Shown piece by piece: positions 48,476-57,451 of a stretch of DNA of 64,000 bases (within the stretch, counting starts at the first letter, position 1; each line of letters opens with the position of its first letter). Location of the stretch: positions 124,001-188,000 of the forward strand of contig NZ_NWBU01000004.1 of the NCBI RefSeq assembly GCF_003050615.1, given 5' to 3'. Under the pieces are notes generated by a model. That model searched no databases. It had not been told where the DNA came from and saw nothing but the letters and a program-made list of their open reading frames with translations. The translations under genes and the position numbers were made by a program. This stretch comes from Sphingomonas oleivorans (GTDB lineage: Bacteria > Pseudomonadota > Alphaproteobacteria > Sphingomonadales > Sphingomonadaceae).

Positions 48476-50908
48476 ATGAGTCTGAGCTGGCGTCAAACCC
48501 TCTGCAGCAGCGCCCTCGCGCTGAGCACCCTTGTCGCCGCAGCGTCCGTCCTCGCGCGTTCGGAAGGTGCGCCGCAGGTGCCCCCGCCCGCCCTGTCCAA
48601 CGCCCGCAACGGCCCGCCGACCATGCTCGACGAATTTTGCTCGCGCTGCCACAATGACGATGACAGGGTCGCCGGCCTCTCGATCGACGATCTGCGTGGC
48701 AGCGACCTACTCCGCGGCAACCATGCCGACGAGTGGGAGAAGATCCTGCGCCGTGTCAGCCTTGGCGAGATGCCGCCTCTCAACAAGCCGCAGCCCGATC
48801 CCGCGATGAAGGCGGAATTCGTCCAGTGGCTCGAGCATTCGCTCGACACTTATGCTGGCGCGCATCCCGATCCGGGTCGCGCGACGATCCGCCGGCTGAA
48901 CCGTGTCGAATATGCCAATGCCGTGCGCGATCTCTTCGCACTCAAGGTCGATGTCAGCCGCGAGCTGCCGCAGGACAATTCGGGCTATGGCTTCGACAAT
49001 ATCGCTGACGTGCTCAGCGTTTCGCCGACGCTGATGGATCGTTACGTCGCGGTCGCCGGCAAGGTCGGCCGCATGGCGACTGGGCTCACCTCGCGTCGTG
49101 AATTCGTCACCTCCTACGAGGTGCCGAAGGACGGGTCTGTCATGAACTCTGGCCGACCCGCCTATAATGAGCGGGCGAGCGACGACCTGCCGCTCGGCTC
49201 GCGCGGCGGCGGCGCGTTCAACTATTATGCGCGCTACGACGGTATCTACGAGATCAGCGGCTATTTGAACGCCAACACCAATAACGAGACGGACCGGCTG
49301 AAGGAGGACAAGGTCAGCGTCCGCGTGCCGCTGAAATCGGGCGCGCATGTCATCGGCCTTTCCTTTCGACGTCAGATCGCGCCCGTCGAGAGCGTCCAGA
49401 CACTCCGGAACACGCTCGACGCCGTGCCGCTCCCGACCGAAGCACCGACGATGCTGCCGCTCGACGTCTCGGTCGATGGCGTGCGCGTGAAGGAGGTGAG
49501 CGTCCCCTCCTACCGCATGTCGCCGCGCTTCTCGCAGATGAACTTCCCGCGCGACGTGTTGCAGATCGACGTGGCGGGGCCGTTCTCGCCGACCGGCGTC
49601 GGCAACACTCCCAGCCGCAAGCGCATCTTCATCTGCAAGCCCACACGCGCGTCGGCCGAAACGGCCTGCGCGAAGCGTATCGTCTCCTCGCTTGCGCGGC
49701 GCGCCTATCGCCGCCCCGTCACCGCCGCCGACATGGCGCCGCTGATGCGCATCTACGCTACCGAGCGCGCCGCATCCGATTTCGAACATGGTGTGGAGGC
49801 AGCGGTGGAGGCGATCCTCGTATCACCGCACTTCCTGTTCCTGGTCGAGCAGGACCCCAAGGGCAGCGCGCCCGGCAGCGTCCACCGGATCAGCGACCTG
49901 GAACTCGCCTCCCGTCTCTCCTTCTTCCTGTGGAGCAGCATTCCGGACGAGGCCCTGCTCAAGGTCGCGGAGAAGGGCCAGTTGCACGATCCAGCCGTGC
50001 TGGATGCGCAGATATCGCGGATGCTCGCCGACCCGCGCGCCGAGGCGCTGACGAAGAACTTCGCCGGCCAGTGGCTCTACCTGCGCAACCTCGATCAGCA
50101 GCGGCCGGACATCACCGTCTTCCCGAAGTTCGACACGCGCCTGCGCACCGCGATGGCGCGCGAGACGGAGATGTTCTTCAGCTACGTGCTGCGGACCAAT
50201 CGCAGCGTGCTCGATTTCATCGCCGCGGACTATACGTTCCTCAATCAGCGCCTAGCCGAACATTATGGCATCGGCGGCGTCAACGGCACCGCGTTCCGCC
50301 GCGTTAACCTCGATCCGTCGGCGCATCGCGGCGGGCTGCTCGGTCAGGCGAGCATTCTCACCGTCACTTCCTATGGCAATCACACATCGGTGGTGAAGCG
50401 GGGCAAGTGGATCCTCGACAATATGCTGGCCGCGCCACCTCCGCCGCCGCCGCCGGACGTGCCGGCGCTGCAGGAGAAGCATGACGGCCGCCTGCTGACC
50501 GCGCGCGAGCAGCTGGAGATGCACCGCAAAAACCCGACCTGCGCCGCATGTCACGTCAAGATGGACCCGCTCGGCTTCTCGCTCGAAAATTTCGATGCCG
50601 TGGGCGCGTTCCGCCGGACCGATGCAGGCCAGCCGATCGACGTGTCGGCGACGATGCCGGACGGGATGAAATTCTCCGGGCTGACCGGACTCCAGCAGGT
50701 GCTGATGGCCCGCAAGGACGAGTTCACCGGCGCCTTCACCGAGCGGCTGCTGACCTATGCGCTCGCCCGCGGCGTCGGCGCGCACGACATGCCCGCCATC
50801 CGCTCGATCACGCGCGCGGCGGCGGCCGATGACTACCGCATCCAGACGATCATCCGGGGCATCGTGACGAGCGATCCCTTCACCTTGAGAAAGACGGCAT
50901 CGCAATGA
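48476..50908 (+). CDS. Periplasmic multidomain c-type haem protein (DUF1587/1592/1588/1585 family)
   Basis: An 810-aa exported protein (Sec signal, residues 1-28). A haem-binding CSRCH lies at residues 55-59 in a short cytochrome-like domain. Then follow the domain blocks first seen in planctomycetes: RRLNRVEYANAVRDLFALKV (DUF1587), ELASRLSFFLWSSIPDEALL (DUF1592), a DUF1588 block with NPTCAACHVKMDPLGFSLEN (second CxxCH, C689-H693) and the C-terminal TYALARGVGAHDMPAIRSI (DUF1585). The biochemical function of the family is not established as far as I know; the two CxxCH motifs imply electron transfer. It overlaps the next gene by 4 nt and starts a five-gene set with two more cytochromes. Confidence 0.88.
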   Translation: MSLSWRQTLCSSALALSTLVAAASVLARSEGAPQVPPPALSNARNGPPTMLDEFCSRCHNDDDRVAGLSIDDLRGSDLLRGNHADEWEKILRRVSLGEMPPLNKPQPDPAMKAEFVQWLEHSLDTYAGAHPDPGRATIRRLNRVEYANAVRDLFALKVDVSRELPQDNSGYGFDNIADVLSVSPTLMDRYVAVAGKVGRMATGLTSRREFVTSYEVPKDGSVMNSGRPAYNERASDDLPLGSRGGGAFNYYARYDGIYEISGYLNANTNNETDRLKEDKVSVRVPLKSGAHVIGLSFRRQIAPVESVQTLRNTLDAVPLPTEAPTMLPLDVSVDGVRVKEVSVPSYRMSPRFSQMNFPRDVLQIDVAGPFSPTGVGNTPSRKRIFICKPTRASAETACAKRIVSSLARRAYRRPVTAADMAPLMRIYATERAASDFEHGVEAAVEAILVSPHFLFLVEQDPKGSAPGSVHRISDLELASRLSFFLWSSIPDEALLKVAEKGQLHDPAVLDAQISRMLADPRAEALTKNFAGQWLYLRNLDQQRPDITVFPKFDTRLRTAMARETEMFFSYVLRTNRSVLDFIAADYTFLNQRLAEHYGIGGVNGTAFRRVNLDPSAHRGGLLGQASILTVTSYGNHTSVVKRGKWILDNMLAAPPPPPPPDVPALQEKHDGRLLTAREQLEMHRKNPTCAACHVKMDPLGFSLENFDAVGAFRRTDAGQPIDVSATMPDGMKFSGLTGLQQVLMARKDEFTGAFTERLLTYALARGVGAHDMPAIRSITRAAAADDYRIQTIIRGIVTSDPFTLRKTASQ

Positions 50909-52245
50909 TTGTCATGCGCAAGCCGCTGAGCCGCCGCACGATGCTGCGCGGGCTGGGCACGATGATGGCGCTTCCGTTCATGGAGGCGATGATGCCGTCT
51001 GCAAAGGCGGCGGACATCGCGGCGCGCCCGAAGCGGCTCCAGATCTTCTACTCGCCCAACGGCATGATGATGGAGAATTTTCTGCCGACCGCGCAGGGGC
51101 CGGGCTTCACGCTCCCGCCCACGCTGGAGCCGCTGGCGCCCCATCGCGACTATATCACGGTCATCACTGGCCTTGGCCATCCGAGCGCCGCTGCGATGGG
51201 CGATCGGCCCGCCGGCCATGGCCGCTCCTGCCCGGCCTTCATCACCGGGACGCATGTGAAGCAGACCGAGGGTACCGACATTCGCTGCGCCATCTCGGTC
51301 GATCAGGTCTATGCGAACCATGTCGGCGATGCGACGCAGCTCAGCTCGCTGGAGCTCGGCATCGATCAGGCGAGCCTGCTCGGCAGCTGCGACATTGGCT
51401 ATAGCTGCGCTTACACCAACGGCATCTCGTGGCGCAGCCCGACCGTTCCGCTGCCCGTTACCGCCAATCCGCGCGACGTGTTCGAGCGGCTGTTCGGCGA
51501 TGGCGACGCGCTCGATGAGGGAAGCCGGCTCGCGCAGTTGCGCCGGCAATCGAGCATCCTCGATTTCGTGATGGACGATACGGCGCGCCTCTCCGGCCAG
51601 CTCGGCATGGAGGATCGCCGCAAGCTCGAAGAATATCTGGAAGCCACGCGCGACATCGAAAGGCGCATCCAGAAGGCGATGGCCTCGAGCGGCGGCACGC
51701 AGGTCGCCAATCTGGAGCGGCCCGCCGGCATACCGGAGTCTTTTGACGATCATGTCCGCATGATGATCGATCTGCAGGTGCTGGCGATGCAGGCGGATAT
51801 CACGCGCGTCAGCAGCTTCATGATCGGCCGCGAGCTCAGCAACCGCACCTATCCCGAGATCGGGGTCCCGGATTCGCATCACATGCTCAGCCATCATGGC
51901 GGCAATCCGGAGAAGATTGCGAAGCTCTCCCGGATCAACCGACATCATATGGAATATTTTGCTTATTATCTCCAGCGGATGAAAGAGACAAAGGACGGCG
52001 AAGGCTCGCTGCTCGATCGTACCCTGGTGCTGCGTGGTTCCGCCTTCGGTGACCCGAACGAGCATGATCATATGGACCTGCCGATCGTCGTCGCAGGCGG
52101 GCTCGTGAAGGGCGATCGCCACCTCGTCGTGGAGAAGGGTACGACAATGTCGAACCTGCTGCTCGCCTCGCTGCATATACTCGGCGTGCCGGAACAGTCG
52201 TTCGGCGACAGCACCGGACCGCTCAAGGCACTCGCCAGTGCCTGA
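50905..52245 (+). CDS. Tat-exported DUF1552 protein
   Basis: A 446-aa protein with a twin-arginine signal (SRRTMLRGLGTMMALPF, residues 8-24, then MMPSAKAAD). The mature part matches the DUF1552 family: QIFYSPNGMMMENFLPTAQG, DYITVITGLGHPSAA, HGRSCPAFITGTHVKQTEGT, EYLEATRDIERRIQKA and FGDPNEHDHMDLPIVVAGG. It resembles DUF1501-like, sulfatase-fold proteins; no assigned activity is known to me. Tat export suggests folding or cofactor insertion in the cytoplasm. DUF1552 and DUF1592 genes are constant neighbours in many genomes. It is coupled upstream by a 4-nt overlap and overlaps the ankyrin gene by 8 nt. Confidence 0.9.
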   Translation: MIVMRKPLSRRTMLRGLGTMMALPFMEAMMPSAKAADIAARPKRLQIFYSPNGMMMENFLPTAQGPGFTLPPTLEPLAPHRDYITVITGLGHPSAAAMGDRPAGHGRSCPAFITGTHVKQTEGTDIRCAISVDQVYANHVGDATQLSSLELGIDQASLLGSCDIGYSCAYTNGISWRSPTVPLPVTANPRDVFERLFGDGDALDEGSRLAQLRRQSSILDFVMDDTARLSGQLGMEDRRKLEEYLEATRDIERRIQKAMASSGGTQVANLERPAGIPESFDDHVRMMIDLQVLAMQADITRVSSFMIGRELSNRTYPEIGVPDSHHMLSHHGGNPEKIAKLSRINRHHMEYFAYYLQRMKETKDGEGSLLDRTLVLRGSAFGDPNEHDHMDLPIVVAGGLVKGDRHLVVEKGTTMSNLLLASLHILGVPEQSFGDSTGPLKALASA

Positions 52246-53644
52246 GCGCTTCCGCCAGGTCATCGCCCTTCTCGCCCTAATTGCCGGCTGCGGCACCGCG
52301 CACGCCCGCGCCGCGCGTGACGATGAGGCGCTGACGCGGGCGATCCGCGCCGATGATGTCGCAGGTGCGCAGGCGGCACTCGCGCATCATGCCGATCCCA
52401 ACCAGCGGCTCGCCTTCGGCGCGACGCCGCTCGGCTGGGCGGTGAACACGCAGAATCCGGCGATGGTCGAACTACTGCTTGCCAAGGGCGCAACCCCGAA
52501 CACCGCCGATACGGATGGCGTAACCCCGCTCTCGCTCGCCTGCGAACTTGGCGATGCCCGGATCGTCAGGCAAATTCTCTCCGCCGGCGCCAATGTGCGC
52601 ACAGCCAAAGCGGACGGCACGACGCCGCTCGCCATCTGCGCGCGCTATGGCCCCACCGATGCGGTCGCGCGGATGCTGGCGGCAGGCGCGACGGTGGATA
52701 GCATCGACAGCCGCGGCCAGACGCCATTGATGTGGGCCGCCGCATCCGGCCGGGTCGATGCCATCGCCTTACTTCTAAAAGCCGGCGCGGACGTGAACCG
52801 CGTTTCGAAGGGCGGCTTCACCCCGCTCTTCTTCGCGATCAAGAGCGGGGTGACACCGGCGGTCGAGGCGTTGCTCGCGGCTGGCGCAAAGACGGATCAT
52901 CGCGGGCCGGAAGGCACCAGCGCCGCGCAGCTCGCCCTCTACCAGAAGAATTTCGCCGCTGCCGCGCTGATGGTGGAGCGCGGCGCGGACGTGGCGGAGC
53001 GGGATCGTAACGGCAATCAGCTGCTCCACGCCGCCGCCGCCGGTGGCGATACTGCGCTCGTCAGCCTGCTGCTGGCGAAAGGCGCCGATCCGAACGGCCT
53101 GACCGGTCCCTCGCGCATCACATGGGTGACGGAGGCGAATTTCGGCGTGCCACCGCCGCCCGTGCCCCCGACGCCGCCGCTGCTTATGGCCGCCGCCAAC
53201 GGACAGGAAGCGACGATGAAACTGCTGATCGCCGCGGGCGCGAATCCGCGCTTCGTCGCTGCGAACGGCACGAACGTGGTGCTCGCCGCCGCGAAGGGCG
53301 GCAGCGCGGCGGCGCTGGACCTCGCGCTGAGCCTCGCGCCGGACGTCAATGTCGCCAACGCCAAGGGCGAGACCCCGCTTCACTTGCTGGTCGGCGGCGG
53401 CGTCCAGCCCGAGCTTGAGGCCATGATACGGATACTCGCCGCGCACGGCGCCCGTATCGACATCAACAACAAGCGTGGCGCGACGGCGGCGCAGATGGCG
53501 GACAACGGCTTGGCCGAGGTGAAGGCGATCTTCCGCAAAATCTTTCCCGACGGGGCTGGCCTGAAGCTTGCAGATGCGGGAGGAAAGCGGACGGCGGCGA
53601 CGCCTCCTCAGCGTCCCGCCACGCGGACCGTCCCGCGGAACTGA
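52238..53644 (+). CDS. Exported ankyrin-repeat protein
   Basis: A 468-aa protein with an N-terminal export signal (VIALLALIAGCGTAHARA); the LIAGC could serve as a lipobox, making it a lipoprotein. About eleven ankyrin repeats follow (for example GVTPLSLACELGDARIVRQI and GQTPLMWAAASGRVDAIALL), broken near residue 300 by a proline run (VPPPPVPPTPPLL). Ankyrin arrays bind proteins, so it may scaffold the DUF1592/DUF1552 pair in the periplasm. The GTG start at 52238 lies inside the DUF1552 gene end, implying coupling. Confidence 0.9.
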   Translation: MPERFRQVIALLALIAGCGTAHARAARDDEALTRAIRADDVAGAQAALAHHADPNQRLAFGATPLGWAVNTQNPAMVELLLAKGATPNTADTDGVTPLSLACELGDARIVRQILSAGANVRTAKADGTTPLAICARYGPTDAVARMLAAGATVDSIDSRGQTPLMWAAASGRVDAIALLLKAGADVNRVSKGGFTPLFFAIKSGVTPAVEALLAAGAKTDHRGPEGTSAAQLALYQKNFAAAALMVERGADVAERDRNGNQLLHAAAAGGDTALVSLLLAKGADPNGLTGPSRITWVTEANFGVPPPPVPPTPPLLMAAANGQEATMKLLIAAGANPRFVAANGTNVVLAAAKGGSAAALDLALSLAPDVNVANAKGETPLHLLVGGGVQPELEAMIRILAAHGARIDINNKRGATAAQMADNGLAEVKAIFRKIFPDGAGLKLADAGGKRTAATPPQRPATRTVPRN

Positions 53645-53675
53645 CCTCCACAACACCCAAAGGCTGGATAATCGA

Positions 53676-54170
53676 ATGAACCCACCACGAGCCTTCAAGA
53701 TCACCCATATCAGCGTGCTTTCGACCATGGTGGCGGCGCTGACGATGGCCGGCACGCTGGCAGCGGCGCCAGCGGCCGCGCCCTCCCCGCAGGCCGCCGT
53801 CACGGCGCGTCAGGCAGGCTATAAGAAGATGGGCGGGGCCATGAAGGCGCTGAACGAGCAGCTCAAGAGCGACGCGCCGGCGAAGGACGTGATGGTCGGC
53901 GCCGCCCGAACGCTCGCCACGACCGCGCGCGAGCAGCCGAGACTGTTCCCCGCTGGCAGTGGCCCGACGGCTGGTGTGCACACCGATGCACTGCCCGACA
54001 TCTGGACGGACCGCGCCACGTTCGACGCGCAGATGGGCAAGCTGATCGCCGAGACCGGCAAGCTACTGACGATTACAAATGGTGGCGACGTGGCGGCCAT
54101 CCGCGCGCAGGCCAAAGCGACCGGCGCGACCTGCAGCGGCTGCCACCGCCAGTTCCGCGCCGACAGCTAA
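53676..54170 (+). CDS. Cytochrome c-prime family protein
   Basis: A 164-aa exported protein: signal peptide to about residue 30 (STMVAALTMAGTLAAAPA), a four-helix-bundle pattern (ARQAGYKKMGGAMKALNEQL, FDAQMGKLIAETGKLL) and a C-terminal haem-binding CSGCH at residues 153-157, the expected position for cytochrome c-prime/c556. It can carry electrons or bind NO/CO in the periplasm. It follows the ankyrin gene by 31 nt and precedes a cytochrome b, forming a likely redox relay. Confidence 0.92.
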   Translation: MNPPRAFKITHISVLSTMVAALTMAGTLAAAPAAAPSPQAAVTARQAGYKKMGGAMKALNEQLKSDAPAKDVMVGAARTLATTAREQPRLFPAGSGPTAGVHTDALPDIWTDRATFDAQMGKLIAETGKLLTITNGGDVAAIRAQAKATGATCSGCHRQFRADS

Positions 54171-54186
54171 GGGATCGGAGCCAGCC

Positions 54187-54879
54187 GTGCCTCTAGACGA
54201 AAAGTCCGCCACCGGGACAATGTTCGCCCGGATATGGGACGCTCCTGTCCGGCTGTTCCACTGGCTTCTCGTTGCCTTGCTCGCCTTCTCCTGGTGGAGT
54301 GGCGAGCAGCATGAGATGGAGTGGCATCGCCTTTCGGGGTACGGCATCCTCGCACTGCTGATCTTCCGCATCTACTGGGGCTTCGTCGGCGGGCGAACGG
54401 CACGCTTCGCGCAGTTCCTGCGTGGGCCGCGCGCGGCGTTCGCTTATGCCAAGTCGATTGCCAAAGGCCCCTATGCTGCCGCGCCGGGTCACAATCCGAT
54501 CGGCGGCTGGAGCGTCATGCTGATGCTCGCGACGCTTGCGGCGATGGTCGTCGCGGGGTTGTTCGCGGTGGACGTGGACGGTCTCGAGTCCGGGCCGCTC
54601 GCCGATTATGTGAGCTTCGATCAGGGACGCGCCGCCGCGAATATCCATGGGTTCGTGTTCAACCTGCTACTCGCGCTGGTCGCACTGCATGTGCTGGCGA
54701 TCCTCTTCTATCTCGTGCGGCTCCGCCACAACCTGATCGGCCCGATGATCCACGGCCGCCGAGCCGTGAGCGGGAACGATCCGGTCGAGGATCTTCGCGC
54801 GTCACCATCGAAGGCCATGCTCGGCATCGTTATCGCCGGCATTTGCACCTATGTGATCGCGCAGGGCTTCCGATTGTAG
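54187..54879 (+). CDS. Cytochrome b561-type membrane protein
   Basis: A 230-aa four-helix membrane protein with histidines placed as in the Ni/Fe-hydrogenase-type b561 family: WDAPVRLFHWLLVALLAFSW, EMEWHRLSGYGILALLIFRI, NIHGFVFNLLLALVALHVLA. It would bind two haems b and move electrons between the quinone pool and periplasmic cytochrome c-prime next to it. The GTG at 54187 is favoured by GGAG 6 nt upstream; an ATG at 54220 also begins before the first helix. It is the last gene of the set. Confidence 0.92.
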   Translation: MPLDEKSATGTMFARIWDAPVRLFHWLLVALLAFSWWSGEQHEMEWHRLSGYGILALLIFRIYWGFVGGRTARFAQFLRGPRAAFAYAKSIAKGPYAAAPGHNPIGGWSVMLMLATLAAMVVAGLFAVDVDGLESGPLADYVSFDQGRAAANIHGFVFNLLLALVALHVLAILFYLVRLRHNLIGPMIHGRRAVSGNDPVEDLRASPSKAMLGIVIAGICTYVIAQGFRL

Positions 54880-55321
54880 CAGCGACCGGGACTTATTGCG
54901 CTCATGCCCTGCTAAAGTGCTGCGATGATAGGCTTGGCTTGATTCATAGATTCGTGATCCGCAACGGCTGCGATGGCCGGATGCGCCAACAGCCTGGGCA
55001 GACAGAGTCAATTGGAGCGCGAAAGCCGCAGCCAGCCCCGCCATCAGCCCCGGAAGCGGCTCAGCAGGCGTTTCCATGCCCGCTCATCAGGCCGAGGCAG
55101 CAAAACGGCGCTAAACCGACACTGGCAGGGCCGGCACACTGACGATCAGCTGACGAGGTCGGGCAATCGCCCCGCGGCGGAATGGCGTGAAAGATACTTC
55201 ACTACGGCTCTCATAGGTCGCTCCGTCCTGCGCCGCTTGTAGCGGCGTTTTGTATCGTCGGAGCAACTGAGAGTGACGGTATTCCGCCAATTTCCGTATC
55301 TACAACCATCTAGTTGTAGAA
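54880..55321. other. 442-bp intergenic region before tRNA-Leu
   Basis: No convincing gene. Open frames here lack family features and ribosome-binding sites. It separates the redox cluster from housekeeping genes and marks the likely edge of the accessory region. Confidence 0.45.
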
Positions 55322-55408
55322 TGGTGCCCAGGAGAGGACTCGAACCTCCACGCCCTTGCGAGCGCCAGCACCTGAAGCTGGTGCGTCTACCAATTCCGCC
55401 ACCTGGGC
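55322..55408 (-). tRNA. tRNA-Leu (anticodon CAG)
   Basis: 87 nt including an encoded 3-prime CCA. The acceptor stem is GCCCAGG / CCTGGGC, the D-arm contains GGCGGAATTGGTAGAC, the anticodon stem CCAGC/GCTGG holds loop TTCAGGT (anticodon CAG), a variable arm of the long class-II type follows (GCGCTCGCAAGGGCGT), and the T-arm has GTTCGAGTC. It reads CTG codons. Confidence 0.97.
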
Positions 55409-55521
55409 ACGGGGTAGGCGGCGCGCTTAGCGGTAGGTTGGAGGACTTGTCAACTGTCCCTTCTTGTCTTCCTGTCGGACGGCGGGCATTGGGACAGCAA
55501 CGACAGACAGGGAAGATGACG

Positions 55522-56460
55522 ATGGAACGGCTGGTGACGCTTTTCGGCGGCGGGGGTTTTCTGGGCCGCTATGTGGCCCAAGAGCTGCTGAAGGCGGGGG
55601 TTCGCGTCCGCATCGCCGAGCGGGATCCTTCCGACGCATGGTTCCTGAAGCCGCTGGGCGGGCTGGGCCAGACCCAGTTCGTCTCCGCCGACATCACCCG
55701 CGCCGACAGCGCCAAGCGCGCCGCCGCCGGATCGACCGCGGTCGTCAATCTCGTCGGCATCCTTAAGGGCAATTTCCAGGCCGTCCATGTTACCGGCGCG
55801 CGCAACGCGGCCGAAGCGGCGGCGGCCACCGGCGCGGACGCCTTCGTGCAGATTTCCGCGATCGGCGCCGATCCGCGCTCCGAATCGGCCTATGCCCGCA
55901 CCAAGGGCGAAGGCGAGGCCGCGGTGCGCGACGCATTTCCGGGTGCCACCATCCTGCGCCCGTCCATCCTGTTCGGCCCCGAGGACCAGTTCATTAATCG
56001 CTTCGCGCGGCTGGCGCGGATTTCGCCGGTCCTCCCCGTGATTCGCGGCAAGGCGCGCTTCCAGCCGGTCTGGGTCTCCGACGTGGCGCGCGCGATCGCG
56101 GCCGCGGCGCTCGATCCGGACAGCCATGCCGGCAAGACCTATGAGCTGGGCGGGCCGCAGATACTGACCATGGCGGAACTCAACGCCTGGGTCGCCGAAC
56201 AGATCGGCGTCGAACGCACGATCCTGCCCGTACCGGACGGGGCCGCATCCTTGATGGCGCGGCTGGGCGGCTGGCTTCCGGGCGCGCCGATGAGCTGGGA
56301 TCAGTGGCTGATGCTGCAGCGCGACAATGTCGTCGCTCCCGATGCGGAGGGGTTCGACGCCTTCGGCATCGCGCCGACCCCGCTCGCGGCGGTAGCGCCG
56401 GGCTGGCTCGTCCAATATCGTCGGCATGGCCGCTTTGCGCGGAATCACCCCTCCACCTGA
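55522..56460 (+). CDS. Complex I NDUFA9-like NAD(P)-binding protein
   Basis: A 312-aa extended-SDR protein with the N-terminal nucleotide motif LFGGGGFLGRYVAQELLKAG, then VVNLVGILKGNFQAVHVTGA, YARTKGEGEAAVRDAFPGAT with ILRPSILFGPEDQFINRF, and VWVSDVARAIAAAALDP. This is the atypical SDR group related to the mitochondrial complex I subunit NDUFA9 and to NmrA-like proteins; in bacteria its task is not well defined. ATG 55522 is 8 nt from AGGGA; ATG 55516 is only 2 nt from it. It is followed at 32 nt by uppP, a frequent pairing in sphingomonads. Confidence 0.92.
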   Translation: MERLVTLFGGGGFLGRYVAQELLKAGVRVRIAERDPSDAWFLKPLGGLGQTQFVSADITRADSAKRAAAGSTAVVNLVGILKGNFQAVHVTGARNAAEAAAATGADAFVQISAIGADPRSESAYARTKGEGEAAVRDAFPGATILRPSILFGPEDQFINRFARLARISPVLPVIRGKARFQPVWVSDVARAIAAAALDPDSHAGKTYELGGPQILTMAELNAWVAEQIGVERTILPVPDGAASLMARLGGWLPGAPMSWDQWLMLQRDNVVAPDAEGFDAFGIAPTPLAAVAPGWLVQYRRHGRFARNHPST

Positions 56461-56492
56461 TTCTCCCTCTCTTCCCGAAGGACCAGACACTG

Positions 56493-57293
56493 ATGGAAAT
56501 GTCGCTGCTGACGATCATCCTGCTCGGCATCGTCGAAGGGCTTACGGAATATATTCCCGTCTCCTCCACCGGGCATCTGATCCTCGCCGGCGAGATTTTC
56601 GGAAAGGCCCCTGGCAACGCCACCTTCGATATCGTGATCCAGCTCGGCGCGATCCTGGCCGTGCTCGTCCTTTATCATAAACGCTTCGCCGAGGTGCTGG
56701 TCGGCCTCAGCAAGGGAGACACCGCCTCGATCCACTTCACGCGCAACATATTGATCGGCTTCCTGCCCTCCGCGCTGGTCGGAGCAGCCGCTTATGGGCT
56801 GATCAAGAAGATGCTGGAGACGCCGATCATCGTCGCGGTGGCGCTGGTCGTGGGCGGCGTGCTGATCCTGCTGATCGAGCGACGCAACCACGATCCCCAT
56901 GTCCATGGCGTGGAAACGATGAGCTGGAAGACCGCACTTGGCGTGGGCGTGATCCAGTGCCTGTCGATGATCCCCGGGGTCAGCCGTTCGGGTGCCACCA
57001 TCATGGGCGCGCTCAGCATGGGCATCGAACGCAAGACAGCGGCCGAATATAGCTTCTTCCTAGCCATTCCGACGATGGTGGGCGCAACCACGCTGGCGCT
57101 GTGGAAATCTCGCGACGAGCTGGGCGATGCGCAGATGAGCGCGATCGCAATCGGCTTCCTCGTCTCCTTCGTCGTGGCGATCGTGGTGATCCGCTGGTTC
57201 CTCACTATCGTCACCAAACATGGCTTCGCGCCTTTCGCCTGGTATCGAATCGTGGCGGGGAGCGCGGCGCTGGCCTGGCTTCTATCGCGATAG
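56493..57293 (+). CDS. uppP: Undecaprenyl-diphosphate phosphatase
   Basis: A 266-aa polytopic membrane protein with the UppP motifs: GIVEGLTEYIPVSSTGHLIL near the N-terminus (catalytic glutamates) and IPGVSRSGATIMGAL (the PGxSRSG phosphatase motif). It dephosphorylates undecaprenyl diphosphate to recycle the lipid carrier for peptidoglycan and confers bacitracin tolerance. AAGGA precedes the start. About eight hydrophobic segments are visible, the usual number for the family. Confidence 0.97.
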   Translation: MEMSLLTIILLGIVEGLTEYIPVSSTGHLILAGEIFGKAPGNATFDIVIQLGAILAVLVLYHKRFAEVLVGLSKGDTASIHFTRNILIGFLPSALVGAAAYGLIKKMLETPIIVAVALVVGGVLILLIERRNHDPHVHGVETMSWKTALGVGVIQCLSMIPGVSRSGATIMGALSMGIERKTAAEYSFFLAIPTMVGATTLALWKSRDELGDAQMSAIAIGFLVSFVVAIVVIRWFLTIVTKHGFAPFAWYRIVAGSAALAWLLSR

Positions 57294-57379
57294 GCCCGGT
57301 TCGGACTTTTTAAGTCGCGATGACGTCAGCCGAAATCGAGGTGAAACTAAGTAGATAGAGAATCTAGGTAAGCACTGCT

Positions 57380-57424
57380 GACTTACATGGCCTTTTCCGC
57401 GTGACTTTCACGGAAAAGTAAGTC
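57380..57424 (+). promoter_or_regulatory. Extended stem-loop in the gltD leader
   Basis: Outer arms GACTTAC (57380-57386) and GTAAGTC (57418-57424) are perfect, and inner segments CTTTTCCGCGTGA and TCACGGAAAAG pair apart from a 2-nt bulge. The structure ends 27 nt before the gltD ATG. It could be a 5-prime UTR control element or an attenuator; no T-run follows, so a terminator is less likely. Confidence 0.5.
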
Positions 57425-57451
57425 ATTTGCGCCCTCGAACGGAGGGCACAA

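Noticed and set aside
54802-55077. A minus-strand open frame of about 90 codons with a hydrophobic start before the tRNA.
   Set aside because: It overlaps the cytochrome b561 3-prime end, has no ribosome-binding site and no family resemblance.
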